64,000 nt of DNA from Paenibacillus thermotolerans (GCF_028745515.1 NZ_JAQZSG010000015.1:1-64000); one strand, 5' to 3'; positions 9,070-20,693 are shown, counted from the first letter of the stretch. Numbers and translations are program-made. The notes: generated from the letters alone by a model not told the origin.

Positions 9070-9255
9070 CAAACGGGCAGGTCTCCTGGCTCGAGGATCA
9101 ACGTGCTCAGTCCGCCTTCCCGGCTTGTCCTATCGACAATGCCAGTGGCTGGTTGGACTGATACTCCTCTCTTACAGTGGCGGGACCGCGCCGGTTTCTC
9201 ACCGGACTTCCCTATTAAGCGTGTTTGCCTGTGACGACAAACGCGCACCCGTTTG
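9070..9255 (-). promoter_or_regulatory. Cobalamin (adenosylcobalamin) riboswitch
   Basis: The minus strand holds the conserved B12 elements in order: CCGGTGAGAAACCGG followed by CGCGGTCCCGCCACTGT, then GCCAGGAGACCTGCC near the 3' end. CAAACGGG and CCCGTTTG at the two ends form P1. Family knowledge: ligand binding usually turns the downstream gene off. A TTGACA promoter lies just upstream and a terminator just downstream. Confidence 0.95.
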
Positions 9256-9279
9256 AACAATATATAGAATGTCGTTACA

Positions 9280-9308
9280 ACTTTATATCAATATATGGTA
9301 TCTGTCAA
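9280..9308 (-). promoter_or_regulatory. Promoter of the nrdIEF transcript
   Basis: A perfect TTGACA -35 (9303-9308) is followed after 17 bases by TAAAGT (9280-9285) on the minus strand. The start site would fall about 15-25 bases before the aptamer. Confidence 0.65.
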
Positions 9309-9324
9309 TCGTTATTGCATTTAT

Positions 9325-10593
9325 TTATTTCGTTGCGCCTTGCCTGCGTTTGTCCGGAGGCACATGCGTGTACGATCCGATTACAACGTCCGGCAGCTCG
9401 GATTGAAGAATTTCTATCGCTTGCTTCATGCCGAGCAGCTCGCCCTTCGGCTTCGGTATTAAGGAGAGGTAGCTTTCCGGGTCGATATTCAGATTGCGCA
9501 TCTGAATGAGCCGAAGCTTCGTCCGTCGGGCGAAACCGATCATCGCCTCAAGCTCCTCCTCCCGGTCCGTCACTCCGGGAAAGATCAAATAGTTGATGGA
9601 CGTGTATACCCCTTTGTCCGCGGCATAAGCAAGAGATTTCGCCACATTCTCGAGCGTATATCCCCGCGGACGGTAATACGCGTTGTAATGCTCGTCCAGC
9701 GCACTGATCGTGCTGACCCGCATCAAATCGAGCCCCGCATCGACGATGGCACGAATGTGATCGGTCAAGCCGGCGTTGGTGTTTATATTGATGTAACCTG
9801 TATCGGTATGCTCGCGCACCCGCTTGATCGCTTCCACAATGACGGCCGCCTGCGTCGAAGGCTCGCCCTCGCAGCCTTGGCCGAAGGAAATAATGCTTTC
9901 GGGCGTCCGAAGATGCTCCAGCATAATTTGGACGACCTCATCGACTGTCGGCCTGAACTTCAGCCGGGTTTGAGGCGCCGGAAATTCGCTGTCCTCCGGC
10001 TGCTCGGAAATGCAGCCGAAGCATCCGGCGTTGCACGCGAAGGAAACCGGGACAGCCCCTTCCCAGCGCTGCAAAAAGGTGTTCGAGGCCGTCAGGCACT
10101 CGTAGCCCAAGGCGCAGTTCGACAAGTGCTGATACAGCCGATTGTCCGGATAAGCGGCCGTCAGCCGCTTAACCCCTTCCTCCAACGCATCGACGTCGCA
10201 ATTCGCGGGATTCCACTTCTCCGGATCGTCGGTTTGCTTCGCGGCCGCATAAAACTGTCCGTCTTTCCATACGACGGCGGTGTATCCGAACAGCGGCAGC
10301 GCTTCGGCCCCGGGACGCTTGACGTAGCCCGGCAGCAAGAGCCGTGTAAATCCTTGCGGCAGCAGCGCCCCGACTGCGTAAACGTCTTCTTCGGAGACGC
10401 GCTCCATCGCATCGGTCTCCAAGTTGATTCCGAGCGGCCGTGTACCCGGGAGGGAAACGAGCGTAGCGCCTTCCGGCAGCGGAATCAGTTCGTCCTCCAT
10501 GATTTCGGTGACGACATCACCGTTCCGTCCGAGACCGACATAATCCGGATGATCAAACACGTTGCCTGCTTCGTCGGCATATACCAGACGCAT
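9325..10593 (-). CDS. Radical SAM protein of unknown substrate
   Basis: 422 residues. A CX3CX2C cluster motif (CNAGCFGC, near residue 190) and a following glycine-rich segment (FGQGCEGEP) place it in the radical SAM superfamily. The N-terminal 180 residues form a separate region rich in short beta segments. The C-terminal part has the radical SAM barrel (NINTNAGLTDHIR, LDLMRVSTIS). I do not recognise the substrate. It lies 41 nt after rho and is probably read through from rho. Confidence 0.82.
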   Translation of the reverse strand: MRLVYADEAGNVFDHPDYVGLGRNGDVVTEIMEDELIPLPEGATLVSLPGTRPLGINLETDAMERVSEEDVYAVGALLPQGFTRLLLPGYVKRPGAEALPLFGYTAVVWKDGQFYAAAKQTDDPEKWNPANCDVDALEEGVKRLTAAYPDNRLYQHLSNCALGYECLTASNTFLQRWEGAVPVSFACNAGCFGCISEQPEDSEFPAPQTRLKFRPTVDEVVQIMLEHLRTPESIISFGQGCEGEPSTQAAVIVEAIKRVREHTDTGYININTNAGLTDHIRAIVDAGLDLMRVSTISALDEHYNAYYRPRGYTLENVAKSLAYAADKGVYTSINYLIFPGVTDREEELEAMIGFARRTKLRLIQMRNLNIDPESYLSLIPKPKGELLGMKQAIEILQSELPDVVIGSYTHVPPDKRRQGATK

Positions 10594-10634
10594 GGTTCTT
10601 CCACCTCAAATCATAGCCTTTATCGAATGTTCCG

Positions 10635-12095
10635 TTACGTACGCGACGGGGAGCTGGCCGGCGTCTTCGTCCGTCTGGCCGCTCCGGCCGCCGTCGTGTT
10701 CGAGCCGGAAGCCGTCGAGGTTTCCCCGGAGACAGTCCCGGCAGATGCCGAAGCCGGCTTGCGGGCCGTTCCCGTACCCGTTCCGGAGCTCGCGTTTGCC
10801 GTACCCGCGCCCGTTCCGGAGGATGCGCCCGCCGAGGACCCGCTCCGACCGCCCTTCGTTTCGATCGTGGCGAGGAATTCCGCGTTCGTCTTCGTCTCGG
10901 CTAATTTTTTCAACAACGCTTCCGTATATTCATGCGAATCCTGCATCGATTTGCGGATCGCCCATACTTTATCCAGCTCTTCCTTGGTAAGCAGCACTTC
11001 TTCCCTTCGCGTTCCCGACCTGCGAATGTCCACCGACGGGAAGATGCGCCGTTCGGCCAGCTTGCGGTCGAGGTGCAGCTCCATATTGCCTGTGCCTTTG
11101 AACTCTTCGTAGATGACATCGTCCATGCGCGAGCCGGTCTCCACAAGCGCCGTCGCCAAGATCGTCAAGCTGCCGCCCTCTTCCACATTCCGCGCCGCAC
11201 CGAAAAATCGCTTCGGGCGGTGGAAGGCGGCTGGGTCGATACCGCCGGAAAGCGTGCGTCCCGAAGGCGGAATGACAAGATTGTACGCTCTTGCCAGACG
11301 CGTGATGCTGTCCATTAAGATCACGACGTCTTTCTTATGCTCAACGAGCCTCAGCGCGCGCTCCAGCACCAGCTCCGCGACCTTGATATGGTTTTCGGGC
11401 AGCTCGTCGAACGTAGACGAGACGACCTCGGCATCAACCGAGCGCTGCATATCGGTTACTTCCTCCGGACGTTCGTCGATCAGCAAAATAAACAGCTTGA
11501 TGTCCGGATAGTTGTTCGAAATGCTGTTGGCGATCTTCTTGAGAAGGAGCGTCTTGCCGGCCTTCGGCGGCGCGACGATCAATCCGCGCTGTCCAAGCCC
11601 TACCGGAGTGAACAAATCCATCAATCGGGTAGACAGGTCGCTTGGGGTTCTTTCCAGAACGATTTTCTTCTGCGGGTAAAGAGGAGTGAGTGCGGGGAAA
11701 TGCAGCCGTTCGGCTGCGGTTGCAGGATCTTCGCCATTAACCGCTTCCACGTGCAGCAATCCGAAATACCGTTCATTCTCCTTAGGAGGCCTGCACTTTC
11801 CGGAGACCAAATCACCCGTCCGCAAATCGAATTTTCGAATTTGCGACGCGGAAATATAAATATCCTCCGCGCTCGGCAAATAGTTGATCGGTCTTAAAAA
11901 GCCGAAGCCTTCAGGCAGAATGTCGAGTACGCCTTCCATAAACATGAGTCCGGATTTCTCCGCCTGCGCCCTCAGAATCGAGAAGATGAGTTCCTTCTTT
12001 TTCATTTGCCCGTAATACGGAATTTGATGGGATTTCGCAAGCTGATAGAGCTCCGTCAACTTCAGCGCCTCTAGTTCGGCTAAGTTGCGATCCAT
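10635..12095 (-). CDS. rho: Transcription termination factor Rho, with a low-complexity tail
   Basis: RNA-dependent hexameric ATPase that ends transcription. Of 486 residues, about the first 414 form the normal core: N-terminal RNA-binding domain ([12 protein letters not shown]), Walker A (PPKAGKT) and the C-terminal ATPase. A further 72 residues rich in Gly, Ser, Thr and Ala follow, ending in a basic RRTKTP segment; this tail is not usual for Bacilli. The ATG at 12095 was chosen for homology to the [11 protein letters not shown] start; its ribosome site is weak (GTGG). The position between murA and rpmE/nrd fits Bacilli synteny. Confidence 0.95.
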   Translation of the reverse strand: MDRNLAELEALKLTELYQLAKSHQIPYYGQMKKKELIFSILRAQAEKSGLMFMEGVLDILPEGFGFLRPINYLPSAEDIYISASQIRKFDLRTGDLVSGKCRPPKENERYFGLLHVEAVNGEDPATAAERLHFPALTPLYPQKKIVLERTPSDLSTRLMDLFTPVGLGQRGLIVAPPKAGKTLLLKKIANSISNNYPDIKLFILLIDERPEEVTDMQRSVDAEVVSSTFDELPENHIKVAELVLERALRLVEHKKDVVILMDSITRLARAYNLVIPPSGRTLSGGIDPAAFHRPKRFFGAARNVEEGGSLTILATALVETGSRMDDVIYEEFKGTGNMELHLDRKLAERRIFPSVDIRRSGTRREEVLLTKEELDKVWAIRKSMQDSHEYTEALLKKLAETKTNAEFLATIETKGGRSGSSAGASSGTGAGTANASSGTGTGTARKPASASAGTVSGETSTASGSNTTAAGAARRTKTPASSPSRT

Positions 12096-12189
12096 TTGAA
12101 TTAACCACCACATTTCTAAGAATAAAAGCGTAAGTTTGCATTCACGCAAAAGATAGCTACTCTACCATCATTGACGAACAATGCTAGAT

Positions 12190-13449
12190 TTATTCGGGCT
12201 CCGCCCACACTTCGGCGCCAAGCCCGGCAAGATTAGGAATCAAATGATCGTAGCCCCGCCGAATGAATTCGTACCCGGAAATTTCGGTAACGCCGCCGCT
12301 CTTCACCATGAGGCCCGCAATAAAGAGCGCGGCTCCGGCTCGCAAATCGGTCGCCCGGACCTTGGCTTCATTCAATTCGCTTTGTTCGATAATAGCGGAG
12401 CGGCCTTCCACGCGGATCTTCGCGCCCATGCGCTGCAGTTCCGGCACATGCTTGAAGCGGCTGTTATAAACGTAATCCGTCAATATGCTGGTACCGCTTG
12501 CTCTCGTAAGCAAGCTTGTCATCGGCGATTGAAGATCCGTCGCAAAGCCCGGATAAACCAGCGCTTTCACGTCGATGTTCGAATATTCCGGCTGTCCGAC
12601 GACACGAATCGATTCGTCCATCTCGTATACATGCGCGCCCATTTCCTGCAGCTTGGCCGACAGCGCCTCCATATGCTTCGGAATCAAATTGTCGACCGTC
12701 ACGTCGCCGCCCGTAGCGGCGGCAGCGATCATGTAAGTCCCCGCCTGAATCCGGTCGGGTATAATCGAATGCCGGCAGCCTTTCATGCTGTCGACGCCTT
12801 CAATGCGAATCGTATCGGTTCCTCCGCCCTTGATCCGGGCGCCCATATTGTTCAACAAAGTGGCAACATCTATGATTTCAGGCTCTTTGGCCGCATTTTC
12901 GATAATCGTAACGCCTTTCGCGCGCGAAGCGGCGAGCATAATATTAATTGTCGCCCCTACACTCGCTACATCGAGATAAATCTTTGCGCCTACCAGCTCT
13001 TTAGCATGAATATGAATGGCGCCGTGCTCGTTCGTTACACGAGCTCCCAACGCTTCAAAGCCCTTAATATGCTGATCGATCGGACGAGGCTCGAAATTGC
13101 AGCCGCCCGGCAAGCCGATAACCGCTTTCCCGAATCGCCCGAGCAACGCCCCCATTAAATAGTACGAAGCTCTAAGCTTCTTGATATTGCCGTTAGGCAG
13201 CGGCGTCCAAGTCAATTGGGAAGGATCGATCCGGATTTGGCCGTCCTTATACTGTACCCCTGCTCCAAGCTCTTGCAACAGCTCCGAATAAATTAAAACA
13301 TCGCTGATTTCAGGCAAATTATCCAGTACGACCGGCGTTTCCGCCAGCAGCGCTGCGGGCAGCAAAGCAACGGCGCTGTTTTTGGCGCCGCTTACGGCGA
13401 TCGTTCCGCGAAGCGGGCGACCCCCGACTATCATTAACTTCTCAGACAT
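12190..13449 (-). CDS. murA: UDP-N-acetylglucosamine 1-carboxyvinyltransferase
   Basis: 419-residue enzyme for the first committed step of peptidoglycan synthesis: enolpyruvyl transfer from PEP to UDP-GlcNAc. The N-terminus carries [12 protein letters not shown], and the catalytic cysteine, target of fosfomycin, sits in [13 protein letters not shown]. Bacilli carry two paralogues; the fba-spo0F neighbourhood points to the murZ/murAB-type copy. It lies downstream of fba and its terminator. Confidence 0.95.
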   Translation of the reverse strand: MSEKLMIVGGRPLRGTIAVSGAKNSAVALLPAALLAETPVVLDNLPEISDVLIYSELLQELGAGVQYKDGQIRIDPSQLTWTPLPNGNIKKLRASYYLMGALLGRFGKAVIGLPGGCNFEPRPIDQHIKGFEALGARVTNEHGAIHIHAKELVGAKIYLDVASVGATINIMLAASRAKGVTIIENAAKEPEIIDVATLLNNMGARIKGGGTDTIRIEGVDSMKGCRHSIIPDRIQAGTYMIAAAATGGDVTVDNLIPKHMEALSAKLQEMGAHVYEMDESIRVVGQPEYSNIDVKALVYPGFATDLQSPMTSLLTRASGTSILTDYVYNSRFKHVPELQRMGAKIRVEGRSAIIEQSELNEAKVRATDLRAGAALFIAGLMVKSGGVTEISGYEFIRRGYDHLIPNLAGLGAEVWAEPE

Positions 13450-13476
13450 CCGTAACTGTTCCTCCTGACACCATGA

Positions 13477-13530
13477 AGAAAAAAGAAGAGAGGGAAACCA
13501 TTCGGCTTTGGGGCGCGAATGAGTTTCCCT
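13477..13530 (-). terminator. Terminator after fba
   Basis: AGGGAAAC and GTTTCCCT pair across a 24-base loop, followed by a pyrimidine tract (TCTCTTCTTTTTTC) on the minus strand. Confidence 0.75.
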
Positions 13531-13539
13531 TATTGCTGC

Positions 13540-14394
13540 TTAAGCTTGGTTACTGCTGCCGAACAACTGGATTTTCGAACGGACGACCTCCACCATTGCT
13601 TTCTTGGCCGGAGTCAAATATTTGCGGGGATCATACACTTCGGAATTTTTGCCGAGCACCTCGCGGATGGCATCGGTACAAGCGACTTGGTTCTCGGTAT
13701 TGACGTTGATCTTGCCTACGCCCGCCGCAATCGCTTTGCGGATCGAATCGTCCGGAACCCCGGAACCGCCGTGCAGAACGACCGGAACCGGAATCTTGGA
13801 AGCTACGGCTTCAATAATATCGTAATGAATTTTCACTTCGCCTTTATACATACCGTGTGCCGTGCCGACCGCGATCGCAACGCAGTCAACGCCGGTCTCT
13901 TCGTAGAAGCGGATCGCTTCTTCCGGCTTAGCCAAGGATGCATTCGCCTCGTCCACGCTGATGTCGTCTTCCACACCGCCGATCGTGCCGAGCTCTCCTT
14001 CGACGGAAACGCCCATCGCATGAGCTGCTCGTACGACTTCCTTCGTCAAACGGATGTTCTCTTCGAACGGATAGTGAGATCCGTCAAACATAACCGACGA
14101 GAAGCCCGCCCGAATACACTTCATAGCTACTTCAAAGCTGCTTCCGTGATCAAGATGCAGAGCGATCGGCAAGCCGGATTGCTTTGCAGCGGCTTCGGCG
14201 ATCGCGACAGTGAATTCGATCCCCATGTACTTCAGGGCGCCTTCGCTTACACCGTAGATGAACGGAGACTTTTCTTCCATCGCCGCTTCAACGATGGCTT
14301 GAGCAAATTCAAGATTGTTCATGTTGAACTGGCCTACGGCAAATTTATTTTGTCTGGCCTTCGGCAAAAATTCGTTCATTGATACGAGCGGCAT
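13540..14394 (-). CDS. fba: Class II fructose-bisphosphate aldolase
   Basis: 284-residue zinc-dependent aldolase of glycolysis, splitting fructose 1,6-bisphosphate into two triose phosphates. Metal ligands are visible in LHLDHGSS, plus the later IAVGTAHG and VLHGGSG phosphate-binding segments and NVNTEN. The start at 14394 (MPLVSMNEF) follows GGAGGGAAC; the frame extends upstream without support. It lies directly after spo0F as in Bacillus. Confidence 0.96.
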   Translation of the reverse strand: MPLVSMNEFLPKARQNKFAVGQFNMNNLEFAQAIVEAAMEEKSPFIYGVSEGALKYMGIEFTVAIAEAAAKQSGLPIALHLDHGSSFEVAMKCIRAGFSSVMFDGSHYPFEENIRLTKEVVRAAHAMGVSVEGELGTIGGVEDDISVDEANASLAKPEEAIRFYEETGVDCVAIAVGTAHGMYKGEVKIHYDIIEAVASKIPVPVVLHGGSGVPDDSIRKAIAAGVGKINVNTENQVACTDAIREVLGKNSEVYDPRKYLTPAKKAMVEVVRSKIQLFGSSNQA

Positions 14395-14496
14395 GTTGTT
14401 CCCTCCTGTGTACGTCCTGCAGACCCCTATCCGCCGACGCTTTATCGAAAAAATTATATCATAAACGCAGCGCAATTGGTATTCGCGGTTGACCGC

Positions 14497-14883
14497 TTAC
14501 GTTCTGGCTGCGCTTCGAGGCCCTCTCAGCTCGGCGTTAACGGCCGATCTCAGCTCATCGATGTCGAACGGCTTCGTAAAGTGCATCAATGCCCCCGATT
14601 CCGTCGCTTCCTTAATCATATCGAGCTCCCCGTAGGCCGTCATCATGATGACCTTGATCTCCGGGTTGATTTTCTTAATGTGCTTCAATATTTCCAAACC
14701 GTCCATTCCCGGAATTTTCATATCCAGCAGCACGAGCTCCGGCGCTTCCTTGTTTACGATATCAAGCGCAAGCTTGCCGTTGGAGGCTTGAAATGTACGG
14801 TAACCCTCGCTGCTGAACACCTCGGTCAGCAGCACGCGGATCCCGTTCTGATCATCCACGATTAACACCTTTTTCTTTTCCAA
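14497..14883 (-). CDS. spo0F: Sporulation phosphorelay response regulator Spo0F
   Basis: Single-domain receiver that takes phosphate from sporulation kinases and passes it to Spo0B. It shows the acidic pair in [14 protein letters not shown], the phosphoacceptor Asp in [13 protein letters not shown], the Thr in [11 protein letters not shown] and the Lys in FTKPFDIDE; these match Spo0F closely. There is no output domain. The TTG at 14883 is the best start because AGGAGG sits seven bases upstream; it gives 128 residues, close to the 124 of B. subtilis. Flanked by pyrG and fba as in Bacillus. Confidence 0.96.
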   Translation of the reverse strand: MEKKKVLIVDDQNGIRVLLTEVFSSEGYRTFQASNGKLALDIVNKEAPELVLLDMKIPGMDGLEILKHIKKINPEIKVIMMTAYGELDMIKEATESGALMHFTKPFDIDELRSAVNAELRGPRSAART

Positions 14884-14985
14884 AGGAATCCCTCCTATCT
14901 CAGTTACCACAGTAAAACGCCTTCATTTTACCTTATAGCTTCTAGAGACAAGGGGATAATCCTCCTTTTCCGTAAAATATTTGCA

Positions 14986-15021
14986 TGGAAAAAGCCCTTT
15001 CCCCACGCCGGAGGAAAGGGC
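14986..15021 (-). terminator. Terminator after pyrG
   Basis: GCCCTTTCC and GGAAAGGGC form a perfect 9-bp stem followed by TTTTTCC on the minus strand. Confidence 0.85.
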
Positions 15022-15034
15022 ACGGCAACTTATT

Positions 15035-16654
<1,620 letters not shown>

Positions 16655-16688
16655 TTAATGAGAAACATCTATGGAAGCCGTTCACAGA

Positions 16689-16746
16689 TATATTTCACCG
16701 AGAAACGGTCTTACCGTCAGAGGACGGCACAGCCGTTTCTTCTTGA
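16689..16746. repeat. Two-copy hairpin element, copy 1 (pyrG leader)
   Basis: A roughly 56-nt element nearly identical to 23000-23056. It is a double stem: outer GAAACGG/CCGTTTC, inner CCGTC/GACGG, flanked by conserved ATATTTCACC on one side and TTCTTG on the other. It lies about 55 nt upstream of the pyrG start. Confidence 0.75.
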
Positions 16747-16753
16747 CGTTAAA

Positions 16754-16796
16754 AGAAAAAAAGTGACACCCGTCAGGTGACGGGGCACTTTTTTTG
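16754..16796. terminator. Bidirectional terminator between rpoE and pyrG
   Basis: AAGTG..CCCGTC and GACGGG..CACTT pair, flanked by A-run and T-run. It would end rpoE transcripts on the minus strand. Confidence 0.8.
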
Positions 16797-16882
16797 TTCC
16801 GTTCTGTTAAAGCCCAAAGGATAGTTTACTCTGTCCTTCAGGGCATGTCAACCCGATATTCGATCGTTGGCCGACGAACCGA

Positions 16883-17464
16883 TTAACGGTCGTCATCCTC
16901 TTCGTCGTCCAACAGTTCTTCCTCTTCTTCCGCATCCTCGCCGCCGTCATCATCGAGTTCTTCGTCTTCGTCGATCACATCGTCTTCCGCATCCTCGTCG
17001 ACGATCTCCTCTTCGACCTCTTCCTCCTCCGCGAAAAATTCGTCGCGGTCCTCATCGATCGAATCGAAGTCTTCGACTTCTCCGTCGCCGTCGTATGCAT
17101 CGTCTTCTTCGCCGAAAATATCCTCGTCGATATCATCGTCATCTTCGTCGTTAATAATGCGCGGTCTTTTGTTGTTGCCCACACCGCTGTCATCGGCTTT
17201 CTCAACCGGATACCAGCGCTTTAGTCCCCAAAGATTGCTGCCGACGCACGCAAAGCGGCCGTCGATATTAATTTCGGTATACACCTGAGCGATGACGTCC
17301 ATCATCTCTTCATCGGACAGGTTTTTGATTTTGGCGATTTCCTTCATTAAATCCCGGTAATAGAACGGCGTATTGGAAGCCTTTAAAATTTCAAAAGCCA
17401 AATCGACCATCGGCATTTCTTGCGCTTGGTCCGGGCTAACCTTCAACGTATACGATTCGCTCAC
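16883..17464 (-). CDS. rpoE: RNA polymerase delta subunit
   Basis: 193 residues. The N-terminal HARE-HTH-like domain (EMPMVDLAFEILKASN.. to about residue 95) is followed by a tail made almost entirely of Asp and Glu. In Firmicutes the delta subunit binds RNA polymerase and speeds recycling by displacing nucleic acid with its acidic tail. The GTG at 17464 is the preferred start (AAAGGA upstream, and it matches the family N-terminus); a GTG nine bases earlier is possible. The neighbour pyrG is conserved. Confidence 0.93.
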   Translation of the reverse strand: MSESYTLKVSPDQAQEMPMVDLAFEILKASNTPFYYRDLMKEIAKIKNLSDEEMMDVIAQVYTEINIDGRFACVGSNLWGLKRWYPVEKADDSGVGNNKRPRIINDEDDDDIDEDIFGEEDDAYDGDGEVEDFDSIDEDRDEFFAEEEEVEEEIVDEDAEDDVIDEDEELDDDGGEDAEEEEELLDDEEDDDR

Positions 17465-17593
17465 GTTCGGCACTTTCCTTTCGCTCCCTGTGCCAAGCCG
17501 CACAGGAAAGTATGTAATACAACTACCCTTTCCATTTTCCCATTTTAGTAAAACCTATTTTCTAGAAAAATGCAACCGGGACGCGGAACACCT

Positions 17594-17707
17594 TAAATAA
17601 AAAGAGAGGGCGAAAGGTTTCCCCTTCGCCTTGACTGTATCCAGTGATGGCAAAATCCCTGTTTGCCACCCTTTGATCGAGAGCGACCGCTCCTAAGGCT
17701 ATACTAT
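17594..17707 (-). ncRNA. Candidate structured RNA ending in a terminator
   Basis: On the minus strand a possible -10 (TATAGC region near 17700) is followed by three hairpins: a small GAGC/GCTC stem (17681-17692), GGTGGCAAA/TTTTGCCATC (17646-17670), and GGCGAA/TTCGCC (17609-17630) followed by a U-rich tract. No ORF lies within it. It is either a small RNA or an attenuated leader for rpoE. I do not recognise the family. Confidence 0.45.
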
Positions 17708-17844
17708 GAAGCTTCGCTTCCGCTCGCCACATTTACGTGCCCAATTATTAAGAAAACGGCGAATGCTCAAGCCTCCTAAGACGGCAAGACATACAATGTG
17801 ACGAATATCCCGACAAGCTATTCTGTGTAAGGGAGGGTTTGCCC

Positions 17845-19005
17845 ATGGAAGCTTTCGCATTCGCCAAGATGCTCAACCGGTTGCTCTCCCGCTCAAGCGA
17901 AAGGTCGGCCAAACGCCATATTATCCGGTTGAACGATCCGTCTCTCTTCCGCGCCGTAAAGAAGGCAATTACGCAGAGCAAAAAAATCTATAAGCGTTTG
18001 CGTTATGTACAGCCGCTGCCGCTCATCTCCGCATTCGTTTGCCCCGGATTGCCGAGCCCGCAGCTCCTGGGCAAGTTCGCCGGCAGCGTAACGGTTGAGG
18101 AAGATGTCAAAATATCGGTCCACGCCATTGCCGTCCAGGATCCTGAGTCGCTAGTGAGCCCCCGGTTCCGCAAGCCGTTTATTCCGACCGGAATCCGCAA
18201 GCTGAGAGTGCCTTCGGTATGGAACCGTTCAATGGGCGACCGCGTAAAAATCGGCGTCATCGATACCGGGGTCGATTTTTTGCATCCCGATCTTCAGCCC
18301 GTGCTTGCACGCGGCATCAACTTGATCGCACCGCATACGCTGCCGTTCGACGACAACGGACACGGCACGCATATTTCGGGCACCATCGCCGCTTCGGGAC
18401 GATGGGGAATGTCGGGCATAGCGCCCCGCGCGACGTTATATCCGGTCAAGGCGTTCGACCATAACGGCTCCGCTTACGTGTCCGACATCATTACCGGCAT
18501 CGATTGGTGCGTTCAGAACGGCATGAACGTCATCAATATGAGCTTCGGCATGAAAAAACGCAGCGAAGCGATGCTGGAAGCCGTCCGCAACGCCGCGCGC
18601 CACGGCGTCGTTATCGTCGCATCGTCCGGCAACGACGGGAAAAGCGCCTTCGTCGACTACCCGGCCCGCTTCCCTCAAACGATCAGCGTCGGAGCGATCG
18701 ACGGAAACGGAAACATTGCTCCGTTCAGCAATAGAGGTAAGCGGATCGACGTGTATGCGCCCGGTTCCCGGATTATGTCCACCTGGCCGAACCGACGCTA
18801 TTACGAAATGCACGGCACCTCGATGGCGACCTCTCATGTAACCGGAATCGTCGCATTGCTGTTGTCCGCCAACCCGAAGCTGACGCCTGCGGAGCTGAAG
18901 CGGATCGTATCCGCGGCCCAAGTGCCGCTGCCCGGCAAAACAAAAAAGGCCCGGTTACCGGGCCGTATCGACGCGCTGAAGGCGTTTCGGGAAATGAATT
19001 CGTAA
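17845..19005 (+). CDS. Subtilisin-like S8 serine protease
   Basis: 386-residue peptidase with the S8 catalytic triad: Asp in IGVIDTGVDFLHP, His in NGHGTHISG and Ser in HGTSMATSH. About 110 residues precede the catalytic domain and may be a propeptide. No signal peptide is visible, so the protein may be intracellular or use another export route. The ATG at 17845 follows GGGAGGG at seven bases. Its 3' coding end contains, antisense, the terminator of convergent argS. Confidence 0.92.
   Translation: MEAFAFAKMLNRLLSRSSERSAKRHIIRLNDPSLFRAVKKAITQSKKIYKRLRYVQPLPLISAFVCPGLPSPQLLGKFAGSVTVEEDVKISVHAIAVQDPESLVSPRFRKPFIPTGIRKLRVPSVWNRSMGDRVKIGVIDTGVDFLHPDLQPVLARGINLIAPHTLPFDDNGHGTHISGTIAASGRWGMSGIAPRATLYPVKAFDHNGSAYVSDIITGIDWCVQNGMNVINMSFGMKKRSEAMLEAVRNAARHGVVIVASSGNDGKSAFVDYPARFPQTISVGAIDGNGNIAPFSNRGKRIDVYAPGSRIMSTWPNRRYYEMHGTSMATSHVTGIVALLLSANPKLTPAELKRIVSAAQVPLPGKTKKARLPGRIDALKAFREMNS
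18935..18964 (-). terminator. argS terminator embedded in the protease ORF
   Basis: GGCCCGG and CCGGGCC form a 7-bp GC stem with a TAA loop, followed by TTTTTTGTTTT on the minus strand. It lies inside the protease coding region 60 nt past the argS stop. Confidence 0.85.
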
Positions 19006-19019
19006 GCTAGCCGGGCGGA

Positions 19020-20693
19020 CTACATTCTTTCCGGAGCGGAAACGCCGATCAAGCGGAGCGCGTTGGCGATCGTATGCCGAAGGGCGAGCAGCAGCGAAAG
19101 CTTGGCCTGCGTTTCCTTCGGATCATCCGTAAGAATTCTTTCGGCTTTATAGTAGCTGTGGAAATCGGATGCAAGCTCGTAGGCATACCGGACGATTTTG
19201 TGCGGCGCCAGCGCCAGCGCGGCATCCGCCACCGCCTCCGCAAACTCGCCCATCTTCCGCAGGATATCGTAGGTCGCCTCGGAAGCGAGAGGCGAAAGAT
19301 CGGCCTCCGCACCGGACGGAACGGAAACGCCGTTCTCGGCCGCTTGGCGGAATATGCTGCAAATTCTGGCATGGGCATACTGAACGTAATACACCGGGTT
19401 TTCGTTCGATTGCGATACCGCAAGATCCATGTCGAAATCGAGATGCGTATCCGTGCTCCGCATCGTGAAGAAATAGCGTGTCGCGTCGACGCCGACTTCG
19501 TCTATGAGATCCTCCATCGTAACCGCTTTGCCGGTTCTCTTGGACATCTTCACCTTCTCGCCGCCCTGATACAGGCTGACCATCTGGGAGATCAGCACGG
19601 TCAGCTTGCCGGGGTCTTCTCCCAGCGCTTCCATGGCCGCTTTCATTCTCGGTACATATCCGTGGTGGTCCGCGCCCCAAATATTGATCATGCGGTCGAA
19701 GCCGCGGCGGTATTTATCCAGATGATAGGCAAGGTCCGGCAGCAAGTACGTGTAAGAGCCGTCGTTCTTAATCAAGACGCGGTCCTTATCGTCGCCCATC
19801 GGCGTCGTGCGGAGCCACAGCGCGCCTTCCTGCTCGTACACGTGTCCGTGCTTGCGCAGCAAGTCCAGAGCTTCGTCGATTTTGCCGGTTTCATATAAAG
19901 AGGTTTCGCTGTACCATCTGTCGAAGCGAACCCGGAACCGTTCCAAATCCCGCTTAATTTTGTTAAGCTCGCGCTCCAAGCCGAAAGCGCGGAAGAACGC
20001 GAACCGTTCATGGTCCGGCAAGGAGAGAAGCGAATCGCCTTTCTCCTCCGCCAGCTCGTGCCCGAAGCCGATAATGTCTTCGCCGAAGTAGCCGTCTTCC
20101 GGCATCTCTGCTTCCTTGCCCAGCGCCTGGACATATCGGGCCTCGATCGACTTCGCCAAATTGGCGATTTGGTTCCCGGCGTCGTTAATGTAATATTCGC
20201 GCTGCACCTCGTAACCCGCGAAATCGAGCACGTTGCACAACGCGTCGCCGACCGCCGCCCCGCGGGCGTGGCCGAGATGCAGGCTGCCTGTCGGGTTGGC
20301 GCTGACGAACTCCACCTGCACCTTGCTGCCGCCTCCGGCGTTCGTTCTGCCGAACCGTTCTCCTTGCGCAATCGCTTCCTTCACAATTTCTCTTAAGAAC
20401 GATTTGTCCAAAAACAGATTAATAAACCCGGGACCTGCGATTTCCGCCCGCTCGATGCCGGCGGCTGAACGGTCCAGCTCCGCAAGCAGCGCTTCCGCAA
20501 TGGCGCGCGGCGGCTTCTTTGCCAGCCGGGTCAGCTGCATCGCCACGTTCGTCGCCAGATCGCCGTGCGCCTTCTCCTTCGGCACCTCCAGCGTAATTTC
20601 CGCTTGCTGTCCGTCCGGCAGCAACCCGGCCTTGCCGATCGCTTGCGCGAAGGCCGCTCTTACTTTCTCCCTCTGCTGCTCTAGTGCGCTCAT
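19020..20693 (-). CDS. argS: Arginyl-tRNA synthetase
   Basis: 557-residue class I synthetase charging tRNA-Arg. The HIGH-type signature is in [10 protein letters not shown] and the KMSKS-type loop in [11 protein letters not shown]. An N-terminal Add1 domain and a C-terminal DALR anticodon-binding domain flank the catalytic core. Its start overlaps the stop of ywiB by 4 nt (ATGA), so the two are translationally coupled. Confidence 0.97.
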   Translation of the reverse strand: MSALEQQREKVRAAFAQAIGKAGLLPDGQQAEITLEVPKEKAHGDLATNVAMQLTRLAKKPPRAIAEALLAELDRSAAGIERAEIAGPGFINLFLDKSFLREIVKEAIAQGERFGRTNAGGGSKVQVEFVSANPTGSLHLGHARGAAVGDALCNVLDFAGYEVQREYYINDAGNQIANLAKSIEARYVQALGKEAEMPEDGYFGEDIIGFGHELAEEKGDSLLSLPDHERFAFFRAFGLERELNKIKRDLERFRVRFDRWYSETSLYETGKIDEALDLLRKHGHVYEQEGALWLRTTPMGDDKDRVLIKNDGSYTYLLPDLAYHLDKYRRGFDRMINIWGADHHGYVPRMKAAMEALGEDPGKLTVLISQMVSLYQGGEKVKMSKRTGKAVTMEDLIDEVGVDATRYFFTMRSTDTHLDFDMDLAVSQSNENPVYYVQYAHARICSIFRQAAENGVSVPSGAEADLSPLASEATYDILRKMGEFAEAVADAALALAPHKIVRYAYELASDFHSYYKAERILTDDPKETQAKLSLLLALRHTIANALRLIGVSAPERM

